Part shown: one piece after another, positions 50,610-58,224 of the stretch
Position numbering within the stretch: the stretch's first letter is position 1
Layout: the number at the start of each line of letters is the position of its first letter
Origin: JAIQGF01 sp051006995
GTDB taxonomy: Bacteria; Acidobacteriota; Terriglobia; Terriglobales; Acidobacteriaceae
Length of the DNA: 64,000 nucleotides
Assembly: GCA_051006995.1 (NCBI GenBank)
Contig: JBPCSQ010000011.1
Location: 46,763-110,762 of the forward strand
Direction: 5' to 3'
Notes under the pieces: model-generated
Seen by the model: only the letters and a program-made list of their open reading frames with translations
Databases searched by the model: none
What the model was told of the DNA's origin: nothing
Made by a program: the position numbers and the translations under genes

Positions 50610-53114
50610 TCAATAAATGAGATATTTCGCCCTCACCTGCCCGAACCTCTCCAGTTCCTCTCTCCACTCCTCCGCGATCCGCCGCGGATCCACCCCCGCC
50701 GCAATTTCCTCCATCACCTGCTTGCTGTTCACCAGCAAAATCATTTTGCTCATGTCCCATTCGCTCGCATACAGCTTGCGCAGCGCCGACGCCAGTTCAA
50801 TCCCCAGCTCCGGCGCGTCAAAAAAATCCCGCCGCAGCAGCACGATATTCACCCCGCCCAGCTTTTGTCCCGCGTAAGGCGCTCCTGTCGCGGGCGTGAA
50901 CTGAATGGGCACGAAGCGGACGCCCTGGATGTTGCGCGCGTTCAGATAATCGCTCAGCTCCTTCGCCTTGATCCACGGCGCGCCCATTACCTCGAACGGA
51001 GTATCGGTTCCGCGTCCCACCGAGACGTTGGTTCCCTCGATCATCGCTACGCCCGGATACAGCGCCGCCTGCGTCAGGTTGCGCAGGTTCGGCGAAGGGT
51101 TCACCCATGGCAACCCGGTTGAATCGAACCAGTCGCCGCGTAACCATCCTTCCATCGCTACTACCGTCAGCTTGGCGTTGATGTGACGCTCGCTGTTGAA
51201 CATCTTCGCCAGCTCGCCCAGGGTCATCCCGTGCCGCAGCGCCTCCGGCATGTAGTTGTTGTAGTTCTCCGTGCCCGGCTCCGACACCGGCCCCTGCACG
51301 TACGCTCCCGTGATTGGGTTGGGCCGATCCAGTACCACCATTTCGACTCCGGTTTGTGCCGCCGCTTCCAGGAAGTACCCGAGCGTCGTTTCGTAGGTGT
51401 AGAAGCGCGCGCCCGCATCCTGCAGATCGAACACCACCGCGTCCAGGTTCTTCATGACTTCCAGCGGTGGACGCCGTTTCGCATCCGTCGCGCCATACAC
51501 GCTGTACACCGGAACCCCCGTCGCGCGATCCACCGTGTCTCCGACCGCCGTCGTGTCCAGTTCGCCGGTCGCGCCGTGCTCCGGGCTGAAGATCGCCGCC
51601 AGCTTCACGCCTTCGGCATGCGCCAGCACATCAATCGTGCGCCGCCCCTGCCCATCCATCCCTGTCTGATTCGTCACTAACCCAATCCTTCGGGTGTTCT
51701 GGGTGCCCCGGTCTGCCCCGGTTTTGGGCAGGCCGGGAGTGTTCTGGGTACCACGGTCTGCCCCGGTTTTGGGCAGGCTGGGGGTTTTCAATTCCCGAAA
51801 CCCGTGCTCTTCCAGCACATCAATCCCGGTCTTCGCCTGACCGTTGCGCACGCTCACCCGGCGCGACGCCGGAAAACTATCGTTGTAGCCCGTTATCCGC
51901 GCCAGCCGCATCTTCTCTTCTTCGCCGGCCGTCAGCTTCAGTCCCGCTGTCACCGCCGTCGCCACCCGATTGCGAAGCGAAATCATCGCGCCATTGCCGC
52001 CGCGTGGGTGCACCGCATTCGACAAAATAATGATGTACGTCCGCGTCGTCGGATCAATCCACAGCGACGTCCCGGTAAACCCCGTGTGCCCGTAGGAGCC
52101 GACGGGTAGCAGGTCGCCACGATTGCTGGCGAACGGCGAGTCAATGTCCCAGCCCAGGCCGCGCAGCGACGTCGCCGTGGGCGGCTGCTGCGGCGTTGTC
52201 ATTTTCTCTATCATTTCCGGGGCCAGCACGCCGCCGCCGCCATCCAGCATCGCCTGCGCAAATTTCGTCGTGTCCGCCGCCGTGGAAAACAGCCCCGCGT
52301 GTCCAGCCACGCCGCCCATTCGACGCGCCGTCGGATCGTGCACTACGCCCCGCAGCATCTGCCCACGCTCGTCGTACTCGCTGGGCGCAATCTTCGCCTG
52401 CCATGCCGCCGGAGGCAGGAATCTCGACTGCATCATCCCCAGCGGCTCGTAGATGTGCACCGCCGCATACTGCTCCAGCGGCAGCCCCGACACGCGCTCC
52501 ACCAGAAATCCCAGCACCACGTAATCAACGTCGCTGTACAGGAACCGTGACCCCGGCGGAATCACCGGCGCCTCGTCCATCGCCATGCGGAACGCTGTCT
52601 CCTTGCCGCGCCACGGTTGCTTAAGGTCCAGATCTTCCTCCAGCCCGGAAAAGTGCGTCAGCAGTTGCCGGACCGTGATCTGCTCTTTTCCCTTGCTGCC
52701 AAATTCCGGGATGTAGCGCGACACCGGATCGTTCAGCCGCACCTGCCCGTACTGCACCAGGCGCATCACGCTCATCGCCGTCGCCATGGACTTGGTCAGC
52801 GACGCCATATCGAAGACCGTGTCCAGCGTCATCGTCTCGCGCCGCGGTTCCAGGCTGCGCCATCCGAACGCCTTCTCGTACACGATCTTTCCGTCGTGAC
52901 CCACCACCACGACTGCGCCCGGAATCTGCCGCTCCTCCACCGCCTTCTGAAAAATCGCATCCACCGCGGCGAACTGCTCGTTCTGCGCGTGCCCCGGTCC
53001 GGCCTGGGTTTGATCTCGTGCCGCCGCATCGTGTGGCACACGCGCCCCCGCGTGTGCACCGACTGGCGCGACGAACATCGTTGCCAGCGCCGCGATCCCG
53101 GTACTGCGCCTCAC
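50610..53114 (-). CDS. Fusion of AmiE-like serine hydrolase and NamZ-type exo-N-acetylmuramidase (DUF1343)
   Basis: 834 residues. The GTG at 53114 gives a clean signal peptide (ending VGAHAGA). An in-frame ATG at 53237 would add residues encoded by palindromic repeats and is disfavoured. Residues about 45-400 form a beta-lactamase-fold serine hydrolase, with SLTK near residue 105, YSD near 200 and HTGFTGTSLW. A linker with a 15-residue duplication follows. Residues about 470-834 form a DUF1343 domain (GLVTNQTG, IFSPEHG, FDLQDAGARFYTYETTL, LDRPNPI, EGTNVSVGRGTDTPFEVMGAPW). In Bacillus subtilis AmiE and NamZ are separate proteins of one MurNAc-recovery cluster. Here both are one exported chain, next to murQ. 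Confidence 0.88.
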   Translation of the reverse strand: MRRSTGIAALATMFVAPVGAHAGARVPHDAAARDQTQAGPGHAQNEQFAAVDAIFQKAVEERQIPGAVVVVGHDGKIVYEKAFGWRSLEPRRETMTLDTVFDMASLTKSMATAMSVMRLVQYGQVRLNDPVSRYIPEFGSKGKEQITVRQLLTHFSGLEEDLDLKQPWRGKETAFRMAMDEAPVIPPGSRFLYSDVDYVVLGFLVERVSGLPLEQYAAVHIYEPLGMMQSRFLPPAAWQAKIAPSEYDERGQMLRGVVHDPTARRMGGVAGHAGLFSTAADTTKFAQAMLDGGGGVLAPEMIEKMTTPQQPPTATSLRGLGWDIDSPFASNRGDLLPVGSYGHTGFTGTSLWIDPTTRTYIIILSNAVHPRGGNGAMISLRNRVATAVTAGLKLTAGEEEKMRLARITGYNDSFPASRRVSVRNGQAKTGIDVLEEHGFRELKTPSLPKTGADRGTQNTPGLPKTGADRGTQNTRRIGLVTNQTGMDGQGRRTIDVLAHAEGVKLAAIFSPEHGATGELDTTAVGDTVDRATGVPVYSVYGATDAKRRPPLEVMKNLDAVVFDLQDAGARFYTYETTLGYFLEAAAQTGVEMVVLDRPNPITGAYVQGPVSEPGTENYNNYMPEALRHGMTLGELAKMFNSERHINAKLTVVAMEGWLRGDWFDSTGLPWVNPSPNLRNLTQAALYPGVAMIEGTNVSVGRGTDTPFEVMGAPWIKAKELSDYLNARNIQGVRFVPIQFTPATGAPYAGQKLGGVNIVLLRRDFFDAPELGIELASALRKLYASEWDMSKMILLVNSKQVMEEIAAGVDPRRIAEEWREELERFGQVRAKYLIY
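51694..51783. repeat. 45-bp in-frame tandem duplication in the fusion linker
   Basis: Two copies of a 45-nt unit (51694-51738 and 51739-51783) differ at a few bases. Each contains CTGCCC and GGGCAG arms around CGGTTTT, so each unit can form a hairpin. They encode a duplicated 15-residue linker between the hydrolase and NamZ domains. Confidence 0.85.
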
Positions 53115-53143
53115 GAGCGCGCGCAGCGCGCAAAAGAGCGTAG

Positions 53144-53200
53144 CCCCCGGCGCAAGCCGGGGGTCAGCGACCGAGCAAGGCAGAGCCGGCTTCAGCCGGC
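53144..53200. repeat. Two palindromes between divergent cell-wall genes
   Basis: CCCCCGGC-GCAA-GCCGGGGG (53144-53163) and GCCGGCT-TC-AGCCGGC (53185-53200) are perfect hairpins of REP type. They lie just upstream of the fusion gene start. Confidence 0.75.
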
Positions 53201-53264
53201 GAAAGAATCCCTGCATGAATGCTTCGGAATGTACCATCGCACCGCAGTCGGCGTGCCGGTTTTT

Positions 53265-53292
53265 TCAATCGTCAATCGACAATCGGCAATCG
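53265..53292. repeat. Heptamer array, four units of NCAATCG
   Basis: Units TCAATCG, TCAATCG, ACAATCG, GCAATCG. It lies 24 bases upstream of the ATG of the second serine hydrolase, so it forms part of that gene's leader. Confidence 0.85.
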
Positions 53293-53315
53293 GAAATGTA
53301 TTTTTCAATCACCCA

Positions 53316-54461
53316 ATGACCCGATCACTCGATCCCCCGGTCCCCCGATTGCTCTCCGACGCCATCGCCGCCCGCGCCTTTCCCGGCTGCTCCCTCGCCG
53401 TGGAATTTCGCGGCGAGCTGACCACCCACGCCCTCGGCCGCTTCACTTACGAACCCGATTCCCCTGCCGTCACCTCCGACACCATCTACGATCTCGCCTC
53501 GCTCACCAAAGTTCTCGCCACTACGCCCATGGCCATGCTCCTCTACCAGCGTGGCCTGCTCGATCTCGATATGCCGGTCGCGTCCGTCCTCCGCGAATTC
53601 TCCGGCAGTGACACCCGCCGCGATCGCGTGACCTTCCGCATGTTGCTGGCCCACACCTCCGGACTGCCCGGCTACGCGCCATTATTCAAAACCTGCGGTA
53701 CGCGCGACGAACTCCTTTCGGCGGCGCTCCGCCTGCCGCTCGCCTCCGATCCCGGCGAGCGCACCGACTACAGTGACATCGGCTTCATCATCCTCGGCGA
53801 AGCCCTCGCCCGCATCGCCGATGAGCCCCTCGACAGCTTCTGCCGCCGCGAAATCTTTGGCCCGCTCGGCCTCGCCCGCACCACGTTCAATCCGCCGCCG
53901 ACCTGGCACGCCCAAATTCCTCCCACCGAGGACGATCGCACCTTCCGCCACCGCATTCTCCAGGGCGAAGTTCACGACGAGAACGCCGGCGTCCTGGGCG
54001 GTGTCGCCGGACACGCCGGCCTCTTCTCCACCGCTCTCGACGTCATCACCTTCGCGCGCGCGATTCTCTCGAACCATGCTGGAGCGCGCTCGCCCTCGCA
54101 CGCGACGGATCGCGATGTTCTAGCCCCGCCGCCGTCGGCCGGGAAACTCTTCCTTCCTGCTACCATTTACACCTTCGCACAACCCCATCCCTCGCGCTCC
54201 GGCTCGCCTCGTGCCCTCGGCTTCGATCTGCCCTCTTCTCCTTCGCAATCCGGAAAACATTTTTCTCCGCACTCGCTCGGACACCTCGGGTTCACGGGCA
54301 CTTCGCTCTGGCTTGACCCCGAGCGCTCCCTCGCGGTCGCCTTGCTCACCAACCGCACCTGGCCCGACCGCCATTCCGACGAGATCAAGCGCCTCCGTCC
54401 CCGCCTTCACGACGCCATCGTCGAATCGCTTTTGAGTCGCAACCGCCGCAAAGAAAACTAA
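53316..54461 (+). CDS. AmiE-like serine hydrolase (beta-lactamase family)
   Basis: 381 residues without an obvious signal peptide. SLTK lies near residue 61, YSD near 150, and GGVAGHAGLFSTALD and LGHLGFTGTSLWLDPE later. The last two closely match the hydrolase half of the divergent fusion protein, so these are paralogues. In Bacillus subtilis the related AmiE removes peptides from MurNAc. No ribosome site precedes the ATG; a TTG 9 codons downstream is possible. The DNA around the start is itself repetitive, with octamer-like units. Confidence 0.82.
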   Translation: MTRSLDPPVPRLLSDAIAARAFPGCSLAVEFRGELTTHALGRFTYEPDSPAVTSDTIYDLASLTKVLATTPMAMLLYQRGLLDLDMPVASVLREFSGSDTRRDRVTFRMLLAHTSGLPGYAPLFKTCGTRDELLSAALRLPLASDPGERTDYSDIGFIILGEALARIADEPLDSFCRREIFGPLGLARTTFNPPPTWHAQIPPTEDDRTFRHRILQGEVHDENAGVLGGVAGHAGLFSTALDVITFARAILSNHAGARSPSHATDRDVLAPPPSAGKLFLPATIYTFAQPHPSRSGSPRALGFDLPSSPSQSGKHFSPHSLGHLGFTGTSLWLDPERSLAVALLTNRTWPDRHSDEIKRLRPRLHDAIVESLLSRNRRKEN

Positions 54462-54468
54462 AAGCGCT

Positions 54469-54508
54469 GTCATCCTGAGCGAGGCCGCAGGCCGAGTCGA
54501 AGGACCCC
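54469..54508. repeat. Dispersed repeat, GTCATCCTGAGCG family
   Basis: Starts GTCATCCTGAGCGAGGCCG and ends AGTCGAAGGACCCC. It sits just after the serine hydrolase stop and before murQ. Confidence 0.75.
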
Positions 54509-54570
54509 GCGTTTGCTCGCGGTCACCATGCCGTCGAAAGGGCGCTCCGATAGCGACTTCATCCTGCCTC

Positions 54571-54598
54571 TTCATTCTGCATTCTTAATTCTTAATTC
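54571..54598. repeat. Heptamer array, four units ending ATTC
   Basis: Units TTCATTC, TGCATTC, TTAATTC, TTAATTC. It ends 20 bases before the murQ start codon and uses unit sequences like those near glmU. Confidence 0.8.
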
Positions 54599-54617
54599 CT
54601 GTGTTACAACTCGGGAA

Positions 54618-55553
54618 ATGTCGAACGATCTCGACCACCTCGGCACCGAGGCGCTCAACCCCGCCTCCGCCGATCTCGACACCAAGTCCGCCCTCGAGAT
54701 CGCCCGCATCATCAACGCCGAGGACGCTACCGTCGCCGCCGCCGTGTCGCGTGCCCTGCCGCAAATCGCGCAGGCCATTGACCTCGTCACCGACGTCATC
54801 TCCGCCGGCGGACGTCTCATCTACGTCGGCGCCGGCACCAGCGGACGCATAGCCGCCCTCGACGCCGCCGAGTGCCCGCCGACCTTCAACGTCGAGCCCC
54901 ACACCGTGCAGTTTGTCATTGCCGGCGGCACCGAGCGCCTCGCTAACGCCCGTGAAGCCGACGAGGATTCCAGCGATTCCGCCCAGCGCGATCTCGCCCG
55001 CCGCCGTCTCACTCCCCGCGATGTTGTCGCCGCGCTCGCCGCCAGCGGCCGCACTCCTTACACCCTCGCCGCCCTCGAAGCCGCCCGCGCCGCCGGCGCC
55101 AAAACCATTTCCATCACCTGCAATCCCGGCTCGCCCATGGGACGCGCCGCCGATCTCGACATCGTTGCCGACGTCGGCCCCGAAGTCGTTGCCGGCTCCA
55201 CTCGCATGAAAGCCGCCACCGCCGAAAAGATGATCTGCAACATCATCACCACCGGTGCCATGACCCGCCTCGGCTACATTTACGGCAACCTGATGGTCAA
55301 CGTTCGCCCTGAAAACGAAAAGCTCGTGCTGCGCGCCATCGGCATCCTGCAATCCGCCGCCGCCGTCGACCACGACACTGCCGCCCGCGCCCTTCGCGAC
55401 GCCGGCAACAGCGTTCCGGTCGCGCTCATCATGCTCAAGGCCGGCGTGGACCGCGCCAACGCCGAGCATCATCTCCGTCTCGCCGGAGGCCACGTCCGCC
55501 GCGCCATCGAATCCGCCTCGCCGCTCTCCACCCGACGCAGCTCGCGCAAATAA
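54618..55553 (+). CDS. murQ: N-acetylmuramic acid 6-phosphate etherase
   Basis: Cleaves the lactyl ether of MurNAc-6-phosphate to give GlcNAc-6-phosphate and lactate, in cell-wall recycling. 311 residues, full length. The SIS domain has YVGAGTSGRIAALDAAECPP with the catalytic Glu near residue 85, then VIAGGTERL, and PEVVAGSTRMKAATAEKM near residue 195. The ATG at 54618 matches the family start (NDLDHLGTEALNP). No MurNAc kinase is visible in the window, so the source of its substrate is not explained here. Confidence 0.95.
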   Translation: MSNDLDHLGTEALNPASADLDTKSALEIARIINAEDATVAAAVSRALPQIAQAIDLVTDVISAGGRLIYVGAGTSGRIAALDAAECPPTFNVEPHTVQFVIAGGTERLANAREADEDSSDSAQRDLARRRLTPRDVVAALAASGRTPYTLAALEAARAAGAKTISITCNPGSPMGRAADLDIVADVGPEVVAGSTRMKAATAEKMICNIITTGAMTRLGYIYGNLMVNVRPENEKLVLRAIGILQSAAAVDHDTAARALRDAGNSVPVALIMLKAGVDRANAEHHLRLAGGHVRRAIESASPLSTRRSSRK

Positions 55554-55567
55554 ATAAACAAAAGATT

Positions 55568-55648
55568 GTCATCCTGAGCGTAGGACGCGGCAATAAGCTC
55601 GCGCGCGATTTTCGGGCGAGCACGCCGCGTCCGCAGTCGAAGGACCCC
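55568..55648. repeat. Dispersed repeat, GTCATCCTGAGCG family, with inserted inverted repeat
   Basis: Starts GTCATCCTGAGCG and ends AGTCGAAGGACCCC as in the copy near 54469, but is twice as long. The middle holds GGACGCGG (55583-55590) and CCGCGTCC (55625-55632), which pair. Confidence 0.75.
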
Positions 55649-55738
55649 TGCCGTCTTCGCGAAACCAAGGCCGCCGACGAGGCATTTCATCAAGGGGCCT
55701 CTCTACTCCTCTGCGCCCTCTGCGCTGATCTTTTTTCC

Positions 55739-55766
55739 GACTACGGACTACCGCCTACGGACTACG
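55739..55766. repeat. Heptamer array, four units of GACTACG
   Basis: Units GACTACG, GACTACC, GCCTACG, GACTACG, about 50 bases upstream of the murA start. Confidence 0.85.
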
Positions 55767-55815
55767 CCTTTCCCCCAATTCCCCCAGCGCGCCCCGATGT
55801 GCGACACTGCCATCG

Positions 55816-57183
55816 ATGGACAAGCTAGTCATCCGCGGCGGCAATCCTCTGCTCGGCACCGTGCGTATCTCCGGCGCCAAGAACGCCGCTCTGCCCTGCA
55901 TGGCCGCCGCCCTGCTCACCGACGAGCCCGTCATCCTCGAGAACATCCCGCAGGTCCGCGACATCGAAACCACGCGCCGCCTGCTCGCCGCCATGGGCGC
56001 CGAGGTCGAGCTCGGCTACGGGCGCGCCCAACATCGCACCACCCTGCGCTGCGCCCGCCTCGACAAGCCCGAAGCCGCTTACGAACTGGTCAAGACCATG
56101 CGCGCTTCGACCTTGGTTCTCGGCCCGCTGGTCGCCCGCTGCGGCGTCGCCCGCGTCTCGCTCCCCGGAGGATGCGCCATCGGCGCGCGCCCCATTGACC
56201 TCCACATCAAGGGCCTGGAGTCCCTCGGCGCCGCCATCACCACCGAGCACGGCTACGTCGTCGCCCGCGCCTCGCGCCTCCGCGGCGGCCACATCGTCTT
56301 CGACAAGATCACCGTCACCGGCACCGAAGACCTGCTCATGGCCGCCTCGCTCGCCGACGGCGAAACCCTGATGGAGAACTGCGCCCGCGAGCCCGAGGTC
56401 GCCGACCTCGCCGCGCTCCTGGTCAAGATGGGCGCGCACATTGACGGCATCGGCACTTCCACCCTGCGCGTCCGCGGCGTGGCCAAACTGCACGGCGCGC
56501 GCCACCGCATCATTCCCGACCGCATCGAGGCCGGAACGTTCATCCTCGCCGCCGCGCTTACCGGCGGAGACCTCAACGTCACCGCCTGCGATCCCTCGCA
56601 CCTCACGGCGTTATTGCAGAAGCTGGACGAGGTCGGCGTTCCCACGCGCGTCAATGGCGACTCCGTCCGCGTCATGGGCGATTCGGCCGTCTCACAACTC
56701 ACAACTCACAACTCACAACTCGCCGATCACCGATCACCGATCACCGACCACGCGCAGCTGCGCTGCGCCGACGTCTCCACCGAAGAGTATCCAGGTTTTC
56801 CAACCGACATGCAGGCGCAATTCATGGCTCTGGCCACGCAGGCCGAAGGGACTTCGATTATCACGGAAAATATTTTTGAGAACCGCTTCATGCACGCCCA
56901 GGAACTGGTGCGCATGGGAGCGAACATAAAGATTGAAGGACGACGCGCCATCGTCCGCGGACGCACCCCACTCAGCGCCGCCGCCGTGCTGGCGTCCGAC
57001 CTGCGCGCCTCGGCTTCCCTAGTGCTCGCCGCGCTGGTCGCCGATGGCGAGACCATCATTGACCGCGTCTACCACATTGACCGCGGCTACGAGCGCATCG
57101 AAGAAAAACTGCGCTCCGTCGGCGCTCAGATTAAGCGGATCGGCGAGATGTTTCCGCGACGGGCGAGTGCGCCCGTCGCGTAG
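55816..57183 (+). CDS. murA: UDP-N-acetylglucosamine 1-carboxyvinyltransferase with in-frame repeat insert
   Basis: First committed step of peptidoglycan synthesis: transfers enolpyruvate from PEP to UDP-GlcNAc. 455 residues. ISGAKNAALP lies near residue 18, the loop LPGGCAIGARP carries the catalytic Cys (residue 120, equivalent to E. coli Cys115), and YPGFPTDMQAQFMALAT lies near residue 327. Residues about 293-313 (such as LTTHNSQL and RSPITDH) are encoded by nine tandem heptamers and have no counterpart in the family. They sit in a surface region before the YPGFPTDMQ segment, so the enzyme may still work. Confidence 0.95.
   Translation: MDKLVIRGGNPLLGTVRISGAKNAALPCMAAALLTDEPVILENIPQVRDIETTRRLLAAMGAEVELGYGRAQHRTTLRCARLDKPEAAYELVKTMRASTLVLGPLVARCGVARVSLPGGCAIGARPIDLHIKGLESLGAAITTEHGYVVARASRLRGGHIVFDKITVTGTEDLLMAASLADGETLMENCAREPEVADLAALLVKMGAHIDGIGTSTLRVRGVAKLHGARHRIIPDRIEAGTFILAAALTGGDLNVTACDPSHLTALLQKLDEVGVPTRVNGDSVRVMGDSAVSQLTTHNSQLADHRSPITDHAQLRCADVSTEEYPGFPTDMQAQFMALATQAEGTSIITENIFENRFMHAQELVRMGANIKIEGRRAIVRGRTPLSAAAVLASDLRASASLVLAALVADGETIIDRVYHIDRGYERIEEKLRSVGAQIKRIGEMFPRRASAPVA
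56691..56753. repeat. Nine heptamers inside murA (63 nt, in frame)
   Basis: Four CTCACAA, one CTCGCCG, three ATCACCG and one ACCACGC. Nine heptamers make 63 bases, divisible by three, so the frame is kept. Confidence 0.95.
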
Positions 57184-57231
57184 GCTGAAGGCGCAAGGCT
57201 CACGGCGCAAGGCGCGAAGCACAACGCTCAC
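57183..57231. repeat. Heptamer array, seven units near GGCGCAA
   Basis: Units GGCTGAA, GGCGCAA, GGCTCAC, GGCGCAA, GGCGCGA, AGCACAA, CGCTCAC. It starts at the last base of the murA stop codon. Confidence 0.85.
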
Positions 57232-57731
57232 AACCGGCGCAAAACCTAAACGACTGTCATCCCGAGCGAGGGCGCAGGCCCGAGTCGAGGGACCCCTACG
57301 CTGCGGAGGCCGCGCAAACCGCCGAAAGGCATTTCGATCCGTTTACCAGCCGGTTATTGACGACCGGCTTGTGACATGTTTACCCACCCCCCTCCCCCTC
57401 CCCTACCGTGGAAAAGAGAAGGAACTCACGTGGAATGAGGCGAGTAGGTGGAAAACGGTCCCTGACGGTTACCGTACGGATACCGTGGGAATCCCTTGGT
57501 ATCGCGGGGAGCGGTATGTACCGCCGAGGCAACAGCCGCGTCGCGGACGAAGTTGTCAAAGAGCTAAACAGTGGCTGTGAAGACACAACCACCTGCGCGA
57601 AATCTGCGCAGGGAGAGGATAGCGGGTTGGGCGGGGCGTGTCTGTGATTAGCAAGGGAAAAATGCAGAGATTGCCTGGCCGCGATTCCAGGTTTGGGAAG
57701 GGTCGTTTTCGGTGATCGGTGGTCGGCAGGT
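57184..57731. other. Gap without recognised genes
   Basis: 548 bases after murA. It holds a heptamer array, one GTCATCC repeat and a C-rich tract near 57379-57402. The remainder shows no gene with a ribosome site or protein-like composition. Confidence 0.6.
57256..57296. repeat. Dispersed repeat, GTCATCCCGAGCG family
   Basis: Starts GTCATCCCGAGCGAGGGCG and ends AGTCGAGGGACCCC, downstream of murA. Confidence 0.75.
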
Positions 57732-58220
57732 CTATTCGGGGTGCGCGATGCGGGTGGCTGCCGGGAACTCAAACATTCGCCGGTAGCGGTTGCTGAGTAT
57801 GTATTCCAGATTGCGCTCGGCGCTTGTACCTTTCGGCTGGTGGGCGTACACGACAGCCTCCAAGACCGCACGCGCGAATTGATAATCGCGCGTAATTTCC
57901 CTTGTCTCACGCTCGGCGAACGTCAACCAATCCTCCTGAACATGGTCTGGTTGGCGAGGAAACAAGGGTGGATCGACCAAGGAGAACCGGTACCAGGCAG
58001 CAATGAGATCATGCGCCTCCTGCATGACTCGATGATCAAAGCTTTTCAAGGATTCAACAGCATCCCCGAGATCGCCGCGAGCGCCGACAAACTTCTCGGC
58101 ACCCTTGTACTGTTCGCAGGCACAGTGGACAAGCAGGCCGACGATTTTCGAATACACCTCATGCTGCTGCCACATGAGGTGCTCATCGGTGTCCCACGGG
58201 AATCTAGGGCAAACCCACAT
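57732..58220 (-). CDS. Orphan protein coupled to the restriction-modification gene
   Basis: 162 residues from the ATG at 58220, four bases after the stop of the upstream nuclease-methyltransferase. It is mostly helical and rich in aromatic, His and Glu residues (MWQQHEVYSKIVGLLVHCAC, HDLIAAWYRFSLVDPP, RNLEYILSNRYRRMFEFP). No family is recognised. Tight spacing suggests co-expression with the enzyme, perhaps as an accessory or control protein. Sequence in the same frame upstream of the ATG is only another reading of the enzyme gene. Confidence 0.65.
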   Translation of the reverse strand: MWVCPRFPWDTDEHLMWQQHEVYSKIVGLLVHCACEQYKGAEKFVGARGDLGDAVESLKSFDHRVMQEAHDLIAAWYRFSLVDPPLFPRQPDHVQEDWLTFAERETREITRDYQFARAVLEAVVYAHQPKGTSAERNLEYILSNRYRRMFEFPAATRIAHPE

Positions 58221-58224
58221 GGCG

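Noticed and set aside
51694..51783. LPKTG motifs in the fusion linker, resembling sortase sorting signals
   Set aside because: They are internal, duplicated by a 45-bp repeat, and lack the following hydrophobic segment and basic tail. The organism appears Gram-negative.
53115..53237. Longer start (ATG at 53237) for the AmiE-like/NamZ fusion
   Set aside because: The extra residues are encoded by hairpin palindromes, and the GTG at 53114 gives a proper signal peptide.
56691..56753. CRISPR-like array in murA and other repeat loci
   Set aside because: Units are 7 nt without spacers and no cas genes are present.
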